Assembly: GCF_003697345.1 (NCBI RefSeq)
Contig: NZ_RFLY01000019.1
Coordinates: forward strand, 1 to 56,360
DNA: 56,360 nucleotides
Origin: Solilutibacter pythonis
GTDB taxonomy: Bacteria > Pseudomonadota > Gammaproteobacteria > Xanthomonadales > Xanthomonadaceae
Direction of reading: 5' to 3'
Shown: positions 1 through 7,726 of the stretch, piece after piece
Numbering within the stretch: position 1 is the first letter of the stretch
Layout of the letters: each line of letters opens with the position of its first letter
Position numbers and translations under genes: made by a program
The notes under the pieces: model-generated
Told to the model about the DNA's origin: nothing
Database searches by the model: none
The model's input: the letters and a program-made list of their open reading frames with translations, nothing else

Positions 1-2610
1 GAGCGCCCGCTGCGCCCGGATGTCCTGCCGCGCCTGTTGGATGTCGGCATCGGTGGTGAGGGCGGCGACGCGGATGACGCCATCGTCATCGCGGCGCAGA
101 TGGGCGATGGTGCTGTGGACGTCGTATTTGCCGGTGGCGTTCGGGTCGAGCGCGAGGGCGGTGTTGGCCGGGTCAAGCCCGGCCCGGGCACGGGTGGTGT
201 TCACCGCCAGATGGACGGCGGCCAGTGTTTCGGTATGGGGAGCCACGCCGTGGCTGGCATAAGTATTGGCGAGGTGGGCGAGGTCGCGTTGCTCCTGGGT
301 CGGGGTTTGCCAGACGGGTAGGGCGGCCATCGTCCGGGCGTGCTGGGCCAGTTGAGGTCGTAGCGCGGCGCGGGTGGCCGTGAGTTCGGCGGCGATAGGG
401 CCGCTGGCCACTTCATGGCCGTGCCGCCACAGGCCATCGTTGCCGCGTTGGTAGGGGCGGGCGTTGGAGGCTTGTAGGTGGTTGGGGTCGCGGGCGGTGT
501 GAATGGCGGCCGGGATGGAGACGGTCTCGATGTTCGCCCAGCCATTGAGCCGGTGGGCCACGTCGTAGCGGGCGGCAAGGGCGGCGGGGCCGTGGGCGAT
601 ATTGGCCTGGATGACGTCGGCGGCCTGGCGGTCGAGTTGGGCGGCGCGTTCGGGGTTGGCCACTTCCGGCTGATAGTGATAGCCGCCATTGGGCCGCGCG
701 TCGGTGGCGCGGTTGCGCTGCCATTGCTGGGTATCAGGGTCGTGCAACCACGGGGCGGGGGTAAGGCTGGGGCGATCCTGGTCGTTGGCGTCCAGGCGGT
801 AGGGATTACGCGGGGGCGGCAGGCGGGCAAGACCGATTTCCACGGACTGATTGGAAGCCTTGTAATCCAACTCGCGGCGGGTGTCGAAATCGGCGGCGAA
901 CGCTTGCGGAGCGGCCTGGCCGTCGGCGTCGAGGTCGGCTTGCAGGGGGCTGACCCACTCGCGGCGGTTGAACGTCCATTGCCGGCCGAGGGCGTCGGTC
1001 TGGGTGGCGACCTCGCGGGCGTCGAGGCGCCGCATGGCTTCTTCGGACAACACATAGCCGGCGATACCGCCCGCGATTCCCCCGGCGACCGCGCCATATA
1101 CGCCCCGCCGTCCCCCCAGTTCGGCGCCGAGTTTGCCCACGGTATACGCGGCGACCCAGGCGTTGGCATTATTGACGGCATAATCGCGCAATTCGTGCTT
1201 CGCGCCGAGCAGATTATCCTGAGCCAGGAGAGTATCGACGCGCTGGCCGGTGTGCATGGCGTCGGTAATGCTGGCGATGGCGCCGACGGCCCCCAAAGCG
1301 CCCGCGGCCCTGACGCCGGGGCGCTGGTGCATGGGGGGTTCGTAGGGCTTGAACTCCACAGGCCCCATTTGCCGCAACCGCGTTTCCAGCGTTTCTCCCT
1401 CGGTCAATGCCGGTGCGGACACCTGGGCCGTGCGTTGCACGGGTTGCGCTTCGCTCAGCATAGGACGCAACTCGGCCCGCAGGGGTTCCGGTGATTGTGC
1501 GGGAGCATGGGCGAGCATGCCTGGAGAGGTATGGTGTGAATAATCCGATGCGAGTTGCCGCACTTGCCCGGCAGGCAGGGCGCGCTCCATCTTGGGGGCG
1601 GTACGGAAAAGTAGATTGCCCTCTTCGGAGCGATGGATGACGTTCATCCTGGGGTCTTCCGGCTCGTGCAGGCGTGGCAGGATCGAGTCGCCGAGCAGCC
1701 GGTTGTGATAATCGGTCATCAGATTGAAGCTGCGGATGCCGAGCCCGTTGCGGATATAACTCCCGCCGACATCGGAATGCGCGCCGGCCACGGTGACGTT
1801 GAGGAATCGGCCATCCTCGGATAATCCTTTAGGGATGATCTGGTCGACTGGAAACAGCCCCCGACGCTCGTTGGCGGCGGTGATCTGGAAACCGGAAACG
1901 GTCGAAGACGGCAGCCTGCGGTCGAGCATTTCCATATAGCCGGTGGGCACCGGGTCGTATAGGCCGACGGTGAGTGGGGTTTGGCCGGGTGGTTGGAGGA
2001 AATGGGGAAAACTCTTCACCTCGTTACCTTGCGCATCCAGGGTGATGACAGGCCGATCAAGATCGGGAATACCTCTTTCGTCGATCATCCTTGCCAGTAA
2101 TGGCACCTGGCTGGCGCCTCGACTGAAGCCTTCCAGGTGGATGGCGATCTTTGCATGGGGGTCCGCCTCGTAGATTTTTTGTGCTCGTATAAAAAGGCGG
2201 TCATACATTTCCTCGGCGCGGGCCAGGCTGGTATAGCCTGTGGCGCTATCTACGCCCTTTTCAAAAAAGTTTGTCTGCGTGCCTGGGCCCTCAATATATT
2301 CGTAATAAATTCTCGATCCGGTTTTTGAATTTATTATGTCGCGTATTTGTTCACGGAACTTCGCCACATTGGTGGCATGCACTGGGTCTTGAGCAATGTC
2401 ATTTCCAGTGCCGTCCATCAATCCGATCAGTAAGTGCGAGTGAACATCGTTTGGATCGAATAGTTGGGGGGCTTTGAACTTGGATAGCTGATCGGAGGCT
2501 TGGTCGAAGCTGCGTAGATGTTCAGGCGTTGCCTCGTAGTGCGAGACATCGTCCATGGGTAAGCCATCCTGGCCCAGCATGAGGGAAACTTTCTTACGGT
2601 GCTCGGTCAT
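1..2610 (-). CDS. DUF2235 (Tle1-like) phospholipase-type effector, C-terminus beyond window
   Basis: This frame stays open from ATG at 2610 to the window edge, giving 870 codons with no stop. Residues about 60-300 carry the DUF2235 alpha/beta-hydrolase signatures: DGTGND near 66-71, the nucleophile elbow GFSRGA with Ser163, an Asp in LYDPVP near 219, and GAHSDVGG with His278. Known members include T6SS Tle1 phospholipases and effectors of the Xanthomonadales anti-bacterial T4SS. Residues about 477-525 form a Gly/Ala-rich hydrophobic stretch; the rest is a hydrophilic C-terminal half shared with the effector at 5407-7392. An SD-like GGGGAG lies 8 nt before the ATG, and the start is 14 nt after the upstream immunity-like gene. 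Lipase family is strongly supported. The secretion route is inferred, because the final C-terminal delivery region is outside the window. Confidence 0.85.
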   Translation of the reverse strand, partial: MTEHRKKVSLMLGQDGLPMDDVSHYEATPEHLRSFDQASDQLSKFKAPQLFDPNDVHSHLLIGLMDGTGNDIAQDPVHATNVAKFREQIRDIINSKTGSRIYYEYIEGPGTQTNFFEKGVDSATGYTSLARAEEMYDRLFIRAQKIYEADPHAKIAIHLEGFSRGASQVPLLARMIDERGIPDLDRPVITLDAQGNEVKSFPHFLQPPGQTPLTVGLYDPVPTGYMEMLDRRLPSSTVSGFQITAANERRGLFPVDQIIPKGLSEDGRFLNVTVAGAHSDVGGSYIRNGLGIRSFNLMTDYHNRLLGDSILPRLHEPEDPRMNVIHRSEEGNLLFRTAPKMERALPAGQVRQLASDYSHHTSPGMLAHAPAQSPEPLRAELRPMLSEAQPVQRTAQVSAPALTEGETLETRLRQMGPVEFKPYEPPMHQRPGVRAAGALGAVGAIASITDAMHTGQRVDTLLAQDNLLGAKHELRDYAVNNANAWVAAYTVGKLGAELGGRRGVYGAVAGGIAGGIAGYVLSEEAMRRLDAREVATQTDALGRQWTFNRREWVSPLQADLDADGQAAPQAFAADFDTRRELDYKASNQSVEIGLARLPPPRNPYRLDANDQDRPSLTPAPWLHDPDTQQWQRNRATDARPNGGYHYQPEVANPERAAQLDRQAADVIQANIAHGPAALAARYDVAHRLNGWANIETVSIPAAIHTARDPNHLQASNARPYQRGNDGLWRHGHEVASGPIAAELTATRAALRPQLAQHARTMAALPVWQTPTQEQRDLAHLANTYASHGVAPHTETLAAVHLAVNTTRARAGLDPANTALALDPNATGKYDVHSTIAHLRRDDDGVIRVAALTTDADIQQARQDIRAQRAL
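115..1290 (-). repeat. Direct repeat copy A of effector C-terminal half
   Basis: This 1.18 kb segment matches 5527-6702 base for base at a constant offset of 5412, with only scattered substitutions and no indel seen. It encodes effector residues about 440-832, from VGAIASITDAMHTGQ to KYDVH. The two host genes are unrelated before this segment and diverge again after it, so it is a shared module exchanged between effectors. Confidence 0.9.
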
Positions 2611-2624
2611 GTCGCTCACTCCCC

Positions 2625-3173
2625 TTAATAGGTTTTTGTCCAGGCTAGTAACATGTCATAGTGGGATATTATTTTGTCTGGGCATTCAATGGGGTCTTCT
2701 ATTATGTTTGTGGGGACGCGAGCTTCAATATAAATATTGATGGTGCGGTCGTTGATCTCTAGATAGATCCACGCATGGTGCTTCATGTGAGTGGCCCAGT
2801 ATTCATCAACACTTTCGCGTGGCACGTTATGCAGGATTTCATGCCCCGGGAAGACCGTCTCCAGGTCTATCTCCGTTTCGCGTTCGATGCCATCCAATGC
2901 CGTCCATTTGATGTCGACAGGCGAAGGGAATCCGCGAGTCTCGAATTCTTCCGTACTGCCAAATCCCGCATTCCAGTGCTCCTTCCAGTCAGGTCTGTGT
3001 GGCTCCCCGGAAGGCCCATTTAGCTCTCTGGTTAATGCAAATTGTGTTCGATCAAAAATGATGCTGCATCTGAGTGTGTTGTGGCATCGTGCGTCGAATG
3101 AATAACTATCGAACCGGAGCGGCCACGGCTCTTTCGGTTCTTTTCGTCTGAAAAGGTTATCGATGATCTTCAT
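2625..3173 (-). CDS. Putative cognate immunity protein of the DUF2235 effector (copy 1)
   Basis: This 182-residue soluble protein has no signal peptide or membrane segment. I do not recognise its family. It starts MKIIDNLFRRKEPKEPWPLR and belongs to a set of four tandem paralogues (others at 3362, 4097 and 4837). It carries N-half type A (DARCHNTL), a conserved centre (DIKWTALDGIERETEIDLE) and a C-half almost the same as that of the copy at 4837. A conserved AGGAAG precedes the ATG. It ends 14 nt before the intact DUF2235 effector, the usual place for an immunity gene in Xanthomonadales effector pairs. The role is inferred from position only. The lack of a signal peptide is unusual for a partner of a periplasm-acting lipase. 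Confidence 0.7.
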   Translation of the reverse strand: MKIIDNLFRRKEPKEPWPLRFDSYSFDARCHNTLRCSIIFDRTQFALTRELNGPSGEPHRPDWKEHWNAGFGSTEEFETRGFPSPVDIKWTALDGIERETEIDLETVFPGHEILHNVPRESVDEYWATHMKHHAWIYLEINDRTINIYIEARVPTNIIEDPIECPDKIISHYDMLLAWTKTY

Positions 3174-3200
3174 GGTCTGGCTTCCTGGGTGGGGGTGTTT

Positions 3201-3350
3201 TCACAGGGATAGCTGAGGGGCTTTGAACTTGGATAGCCGATCGGAGGCTTGGTCGAAGCTGCGCAAATGTTCAGGTGTCGCCTCGTAGTGCGAGACATCG
3301 TCCATGGGTAAGCCATCCTGGCCCAGCATGATTGAGACTTTTTTAGTCAT
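3201..3350 (-). pseudogene. Gutted DUF2235 effector remnant, 49 codons
   Basis: The frame starts with ATG at 3350, preceded by an AGGGAG Shine-Dalgarno-like site. It encodes the effector N-terminus through SKFKAPQ, then LSL and TGA. Residues 5-46 match the intact effector starting at 2610 almost exactly, while the rest of the effector is missing. The closing codons resemble the end of the effector at 5407 (PSL-stop), so this looks like an internal deletion joining N-terminus to C-terminus. It is still translatable, with start, ribosome site and stop intact. It lies between immunity copies 1 and 2. Confidence 0.85.
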
Positions 3351-3361
3351 TGTTTCGCTCC

Positions 3362-3907
3362 CTAAAACGTTTTGGTCCAGGCCAGTAAAAGGTCGTTAAG
3401 TATTTCATGACTTTCCGGTTCGTCTGGTGCATTTCTCAGGTTTTTCGTGCGCACCATCGACTTCATATGGAAGTTGATAGTTCGGTCGTTGACTTCTAAG
3501 AAAATTTCGGCATGATGCCCCTTGCCAAAGAATCCTCCCATAGCCCACCACGGCTCCAAATCCGCCTGCTTGGCGTTATGCAGGATTTCATGCCCCGGGA
3601 AGACCGTCTCCAGGTCTATCTCCGTTTCGCGTTCGATGCCATCCAATGCCGTCCATTTGATGTCGACAGGCGAAGGGAATCCGTGAGTCTCGAATGCTTC
3701 CGTACTGCCAAATGAAGCACTCCAATTCTTCGGAGGACGGGGTTCTCCAGAAGGTCTGTCCAAGTATATGGAGTGTTGGTAGCGGTCAAAAATGACGCTG
3801 CATTTGAGCGTGTTGCAGCAATGCACGCCGAATGAATAACTATCGAACCGGAGCGGCCACGGCTCTTTCGGTTCTTTTCGCCTGAAAAGGTTATCGATGA
3901 TCTTCAT
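3362..3907 (-). CDS. Putative immunity protein paralogue (copy 2)
   Basis: This 181-residue member of the tandem family opens with the same MKIIDNLFRRKEP. It carries N-half type B (GVHCCNTLKC, with a shorter variable loop) and the invariant centre through VFPGHEI. Its C-half is unlike the other copies, with a Trp/Gly/His-rich insert (WWAMGGFFGKGHH) and a different tail ending LLLAWTKTF. Its start overlaps the stop of the frameshifted effector remnant upstream (ATGA, 3904-3907), so the two could be translationally coupled. It is probably an orphan immunity gene protecting against a non-self effector variant; that role is inferred from context. Confidence 0.65.
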   Translation of the reverse strand: MKIIDNLFRRKEPKEPWPLRFDSYSFGVHCCNTLKCSVIFDRYQHSIYLDRPSGEPRPPKNWSASFGSTEAFETHGFPSPVDIKWTALDGIERETEIDLETVFPGHEILHNAKQADLEPWWAMGGFFGKGHHAEIFLEVNDRTINFHMKSMVRTKNLRNAPDEPESHEILNDLLLAWTKTF

Positions 3908-4083
3908 GGTCTGGCTTCCTGAGTGGGGGTGTTTTCACAGGGATAGCTGAGGGGTTTGAACTTGGATAGCTGATCGGAGGCTTGGTCGAAGCTACGTAGA
4001 TGTTCAGGTGTTGCCTCGTAGTGCGAGACATCGTCCATGGGTAAGCCATCCTGGCCCAAAGGGATCAAAATTTTCTTTGGCAT
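3904..4083 (-). pseudogene. Gutted, frameshifted DUF2235 effector remnant
   Basis: The chosen start is ATG at 4083, 8 nt after AAGGAG; another ATG at 4089 sits too close to it. The frame encodes MPKKILIPLGQDGLPMDD, a divergent first few residues, and then the standard effector N-terminus to SKFK. One C is missing compared with the sister remnants near 3956. The frame therefore misses the usual stop, reads on through the leader sequence as PLSYPCENTPTQEARP and stops by overlapping the ATG of immunity copy 2. This creates a four-base ATGA junction absent from the other units. Confidence 0.8.
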
Positions 4084-4096
4084 TACCATGGCTCCT

Positions 4097-4645
4097 TTAA
4101 TACGTATTCGACCATGCAAGCTTCATGTCGGCGCGTACGACAATGGCTTTATGATCATTGCTCGGATCTTTTAAGCGATTGGTTGCTACGAGTGCCTTGA
4201 TATAAATATTGATTGTGTGATTATTGACTTCGAGGAAAATCCAGGCATGGTGTCGTTCATTTGCGGCCCTGTACTCATCAATCTCTTCCCTGGGAACATC
4301 ATGAATGATTTCATGCCCCGGAAATACCGTCTCCAGGTCTATCTTCGTTTCGCGTTCGATGCCATCCAATGCCGTCCATTTGATGTCGACAGTCGAAGGG
4401 AATCCGTGAGTCTCGAATTCTTCCGTACTGCCAAATCCCGCATTCCAGTGCTCCTTCCAGTCAGGTCTGTGTGGTTCCCCAGAAGGCCCATTTAGCTCTC
4501 TGGTTAATGCGAACTGTGTTCGATCAAAAATGATGCTGCATTTGAGTGTGTTGTGGCATCGTGCGTCGAATGAATAACTATCGAACCGGAGCGGCCACGG
4601 CTCTTTCGGTTCTTTTCGCCTGAAAAGGTTGTCGATGATCTTCAT
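4097..4645 (-). CDS. Putative immunity protein paralogue (copy 3)
   Basis: This 182-residue family member has N-half type A, nearly identical to copy 1 through FDRTQFALTRELNGPSG. The centre is the same apart from a few changes (STVDIKW, ETKIDLE). Its C-half is distinct (DVPREEIDEYRAANERHHAW, then VATNRLKDPSNDHKAIVV). It ends 13 nt before the frameshifted effector remnant. No signal peptide or transmembrane helix is visible. Together with copies 1, 2 and 4 it shows N- and C-halves combined independently around a conserved middle. Function is inferred as immunity. Confidence 0.65.
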   Translation of the reverse strand: MKIIDNLFRRKEPKEPWPLRFDSYSFDARCHNTLKCSIIFDRTQFALTRELNGPSGEPHRPDWKEHWNAGFGSTEEFETHGFPSTVDIKWTALDGIERETKIDLETVFPGHEIIHDVPREEIDEYRAANERHHAWIFLEVNNHTINIYIKALVATNRLKDPSNDHKAIVVRADMKLAWSNTY

Positions 4646-4672
4646 GGTCTGGCTTCCTAGGTGGGGGTGTTT

Positions 4673-4831
4673 TCACAGGGATGGCTGAGGGGCCTTGAAC
4701 TTGGATAGCTGATCGGAGGCTTGGTCGAAGCTACGTAGATGTTCAGGCGTTGCCTCGTAGTGCGAGACATCGTCCATGGGTAAGCCATCCTGGCCCAGCA
4801 TGAGGGAAACTTTCTTACGGTGCTCGGTCAT
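4673..4831 (-). pseudogene. Gutted DUF2235 effector remnant, 52 codons
   Basis: This starts with ATG at 4831, eight bases after GGGGAG, exactly as in the intact effector. It encodes MTEHRKKVSLMLGQDGLP and the following residues to SKFKAPQ, then PSL-TGA. The last three codons and the sequence after the stop are the same as the end of the effector gene at 5407. An effector with its whole body deleted between codon ~49 and the final three codons explains this. Immunity copy 4 ends five bases upstream. Confidence 0.85.
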
Positions 4832-4836
4832 GTGGT

Positions 4837-5379
4837 TCACTCCCCTTGGTAGGTTCTTGTCCAGGCCAGCAACATGTCACGGTGAGATATTATTTTGACC
4901 GGGCATCCAATGGGGTCTTCTATTATGTTTGTGGGGACGCGAGCTTTTATGTAGATATTGATGGTGCGGTCATTGATTTCTAAGTAAATTCGTGCATGAT
5001 GCTTCATGTGAGTGGCCCAGTATTCATCAACACTTTCGCGTGGCACGTTATGCAGGATTTCATGCCCCGGGAAGACCGTCTCCAGGTCTATCTCCGTTTC
5101 GCGTTCGATGCCATCCAATGCCGTCCATTTGATGTCGACAGGCGAAGGGAATCCGCGAGTCTCGAATGCTTCCGTGCTGCCAAATGAAGCACTCCAATTC
5201 TTCGGAGGACGGGGTTCTCCAGAAGGTCTGTCCAAGTATATGGAGTGTTGGTAGCGGTCAAAAATGACGCTGCATTTGAGCGTGTTGCAGCAATGCACGC
5301 CGAATGAATAACTATCGAACCGGAGCGGCCACGGCTCTTTCGGTTCTTTTCGCCTGAAAAGGTTATCGATGATCTTCAT
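4837..5379 (-). CDS. Putative immunity protein paralogue (copy 4), mosaic
   Basis: This 180-residue copy is a clear mosaic. Its N-half is type B, matching copy 2 through RPPKNWSASFGSTEAFET. From the conserved centre onward it matches copy 1 (HNVPRESVDEYWATHMKHH, then ARVPTNIIEDPI), with a slightly longer tail, TYQGE. It is the first immunity gene transcribed after the effector at 5407-7392 and starts 27 nt after that gene's stop. The family is unrecognised. The role as immunity is inferred from repeated pairing with effector 5' ends. Confidence 0.65.
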   Translation of the reverse strand: MKIIDNLFRRKEPKEPWPLRFDSYSFGVHCCNTLKCSVIFDRYQHSIYLDRPSGEPRPPKNWSASFGSTEAFETRGFPSPVDIKWTALDGIERETEIDLETVFPGHEILHNVPRESVDEYWATHMKHHARIYLEINDRTINIYIKARVPTNIIEDPIGCPVKIISHRDMLLAWTRTYQGE

Positions 5380-5406
5380 GGTCTGGCTTCCTGAGTGGGG
5401 GTGTTT

Positions 5407-7392
5407 TCACAGAGACGGCCGGTCTGGCGCTGTCCCCGCACGGATCGATGTTTGCCGTTCGCCACGGATGTTTGCGGTTGCTGCTCGTTTCCCTCGCGGC
5501 CAGCATAACCGGCGTGGTCTGCGGGTGTGGACGTCGTATTTGCCGGTGGCGTTCGGGTCGAGCGCGAGGGCGGTGTTGGCCGGGTCGAGGCCGGTCCGGG
5601 CGCGGGTGGTATTCACCGCCAGATGGACGGCGGCCAGTGTTTCGGCATGGGGAGCCACGCCATGGCTGGCATAGGTATTGGCGAGGTGGGCGAGGTCGCG
5701 TTGTTCCTGGGTCGGGGTTTGCCAGACGGGTAGGGCGGCCATCGTCCGGGCGTGCTGGGCCAGTTGAGGTTGCAGGGCGGCGCGGGTGGCCGCGAGTTCG
5801 GCGGCGATAGGGCCAGTGGCTACTTCGTGACCGTGCCGCCACAGGCCGTCGTCGCCACGCTGGTAGGGGCGGGCGTTGGAGGCTTGTAGGTGGTCGGGGT
5901 CGCGGGCGGTGTGGATGGCGGCCGGGATGGAGACGGTCTCGATGTTCGCCCAGCCATTGAGCCGGTGGGCCACATCGTAGCGGGCGGCAAGGGCGGCGGG
6001 GCCGTGGGCGATATTGGCCTGGATGACGTCGGCGGCCTGGCGGTCGAGTTGGGCGGCGCGTTCGGGGGAGGCCACTTCCGGCTGATAGTGATAGCCGCCA
6101 TTGGGCCGCGCATCCGTGGCGCGATTGCGCTGCCATTGCTGGGTATCAGGGTCGTGCAGCCACGGGGCGGGGGTAAGGCTGGGGCGATCCTGGTCGTTGG
6201 CGTCCAGGCGGTAGGGATTACGCGGGGGCGGCAGGCGGGCAAGACCGATTTCCACGGACTGGTGGGTGGCCTTGTAATCCAACTCTCGACGGGTGTCGAA
6301 ATCGGCGGCGAACGCTTGCGGGGCGGCCTGGCCGTCGGCGTCGAGGTCGGCTTGCAGGGGGCTGACCCACTCGCGGCGGTTGAACGTCCATTGCCGGCCG
6401 AGGGCGTCGGCTTGGGTGGCGACCTCGCGGGCGTCGAGGCGCCGCATGGCTTCTTCGGACAACACATAGCCGGCGATACCGCCCGCGATTCCCCCGGCGA
6501 CCGCGCCATATACGCCCCGCCGTCCCCCCAGTTCGGCGCCGAGTTTGCCCACGGTATAAGCGGCGACCCAGGCGTTGGCATTATTGACGGCGTAATCGCG
6601 CAATTCGTGCTTCGCGCCGAGCAGATTGTCCTGAGCCAGAAGGGTATCGACACGCTGGCCGGTGTGCATGGCGTCGGTAATGCTGGCGATGGCGCCGACG
6701 GCGGCCAGTCCCTTGATCGCTGGATGGCCGTGCAGGTTGGGTGTGCGATTGACGTTGCTCAAAATGCCAATCGGTTCACCCAGTCCTTTGGCGACGACGA
6801 GTTGATCGTGCAGAGCAAGGTCGTTGCCGATACGAGTGATGTGGACGGCTTCGGAAAACAGCGCTCGATTGGGGACGAGATATTGCTCCGCACCGCCAGC
6901 CCGGGTCACGAGGCCATTCAATTCGGATGTGGGGGCGATTGAACTGATGAAGACCTCCGTCGGCCCCTTGGGGGTGATGCGATAGAGGTCGTAGACTTGC
7001 GCCTCGCTGGCAATTGGCAGGCCAAAGCGATCGTTGAGCCTGTGGCCCTGGGCCAGGGTGGTTTCGAACTCGGATTGCTTGGAGAAATAAGGGGAGTATG
7101 GGGAAACTTTCTCGCCTACGGGGACGATCTTGGTCAGGGGCTCGTCGATGATCTCCATACGGGGAAGTTCCCGGCCGGACATGAGTTGGCCGATAGCACG
7201 ATCATTAATTTCTCTCATGGATGCATTTGGGTCTGCCTCGATAAGCTTTTTTTGATAAATTCTTCCCTCTGCTGTTAGTAAATAACTCTCAACCTCTTGG
7301 GTGCTTACTCCAAGCGTCTTGAAGGTTTTGGCTTCATCAATATCAATATTTCGTCTCTGTCTAACATCGTCTGGAGTCAAGGAGTTATTCAT
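5407..7392 (-). CDS. Second modular effector: different N-terminal domain, shared C-terminal half, altered tail
   Basis: This 661-residue protein is modular. Residues 1-229 are unrelated to the DUF2235 effector. They include SPYSPYFSKQ, RFGLPIASEAQVYDLYRI and IAPTSELNGLVTRAGGAEQY. The last has a faint resemblance to the IAP...GGG.QY pattern of TNT-type NAD glycohydrolase toxins, a weak pattern match only. Residues ~230-622 are nearly identical to the effector at the window start, including the Gly/Ala-rich hydrophobic stretch. After KYDVH the shared sequence ends and an Arg-rich tail (RRPRRLCWPRGKR to PDRPSL) follows, so the native C-terminus has been replaced. The start overlaps the 113-residue upstream gene by 8 bp. 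If the missing tail is the secretion signal, this effector may be undeliverable. Confidence 0.75.
   Translation of the reverse strand: MNNSLTPDDVRQRRNIDIDEAKTFKTLGVSTQEVESYLLTAEGRIYQKKLIEADPNASMREINDRAIGQLMSGRELPRMEIIDEPLTKIVPVGEKVSPYSPYFSKQSEFETTLAQGHRLNDRFGLPIASEAQVYDLYRITPKGPTEVFISSIAPTSELNGLVTRAGGAEQYLVPNRALFSEAVHITRIGNDLALHDQLVVAKGLGEPIGILSNVNRTPNLHGHPAIKGLAAVGAIASITDAMHTGQRVDTLLAQDNLLGAKHELRDYAVNNANAWVAAYTVGKLGAELGGRRGVYGAVAGGIAGGIAGYVLSEEAMRRLDAREVATQADALGRQWTFNRREWVSPLQADLDADGQAAPQAFAADFDTRRELDYKATHQSVEIGLARLPPPRNPYRLDANDQDRPSLTPAPWLHDPDTQQWQRNRATDARPNGGYHYQPEVASPERAAQLDRQAADVIQANIAHGPAALAARYDVAHRLNGWANIETVSIPAAIHTARDPDHLQASNARPYQRGDDGLWRHGHEVATGPIAAELAATRAALQPQLAQHARTMAALPVWQTPTQEQRDLAHLANTYASHGVAPHAETLAAVHLAVNTTRARTGLDPANTALALDPNATGKYDVHTRRPRRLCWPRGKRAATANIRGERQTSIRAGTAPDRPSL
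5527..6702 (-). repeat. Direct repeat copy B of effector C-terminal half
   Basis: This is the partner of 115-1290, same orientation, 5412 bp apart, with no indel noticed over ~1.18 kb. It ends precisely after the codons for YDVH, where the two genes stop being alike. It could serve as a recombination substrate for swapping toxin domains or deleting the intervening immunity array. Confidence 0.9.
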
Positions 7393-7726
7393 TATTAAAT
7401 CTCCTTCTCATTTCCTCCAGTTGTTCAATGTTTTTCTTTTCCTTGTCGGTTAGCCCGCCCCTTAATTCTATTCTGAATTCTGTATATGCAGATCCGACAC
7501 TTGGGTTGCTGTAGGGAATAAAAGCGCCGTCAGAAAAACTGTAGGCTCCGGGGACATCTTGTCTTTCTATCGGTAATGACACCCTTCCTGCTTTGGCGTC
7601 TTTAATCAACGGGGATAGGCTTTGCAATAATTCTTGAATATCTTTTATGCCTGGATATTGCCTTAATACCCATTCCAGGTGCTCGGCGGCAGCCTTAAGC
7701 CTTTCTGGGTTGATGGTCTTTGTCAT
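7385..7726 (-). CDS. Small partner protein of the second effector (possible Tsi6-like immunity)
   Basis: This 113-residue protein starts at 7726 in an ATGA overlap with the chimeric relic upstream. It ends overlapping the effector start (7385-7392), so it is probably co-translated with the effector. It has an Ala/Leu-rich helical start (ERLKAAAEHLEWVLRQYPG), a middle KAGRVSLPIERQDVPG and a charged helical C-terminus. The helical N-terminus with QYPG recalls Tsi6-type immunity proteins, but this is a resemblance by eye only. Its place directly before a toxin gene makes immunity or chaperone function likely. It has no signal peptide. Confidence 0.6.
   Translation of the reverse strand: MTKTINPERLKAAAEHLEWVLRQYPGIKDIQELLQSLSPLIKDAKAGRVSLPIERQDVPGAYSFSDGAFIPYSNPSVGSAYTEFRIELRGGLTDKEKKNIEQLEEMRRRFNNE

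Larger units (their letters stand above)
2625..5379 (-). repeat. Tandem array of four ~735-bp immunity + effector-5' units
   Basis: Immunity-gene starts fall at 5379, 4645, 3907 and 3173, spaced 734, 738 and 734 bp. Each unit contains the shared leader AGGAAGCCAGACCATG, a 180-182 codon immunity-like gene, and then the first ~46 codons of the DUF2235 effector. In the first three transcribed units the effector fragment is joined directly to the terminal codons PSL/LSL-stop or a frameshifted variant. The last unit opens into the full effector. Unequal homologous recombination is the likely expansion mechanism. Confidence 0.9.

Noticed and set aside
478-1494. 338-codon plus-strand frame in the effector C-terminal region, repeated at 5890-6942
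   Set aside because: Both are mirror images of the shared effector half on the minus strand. Their similarity to one another comes from the direct repeat.
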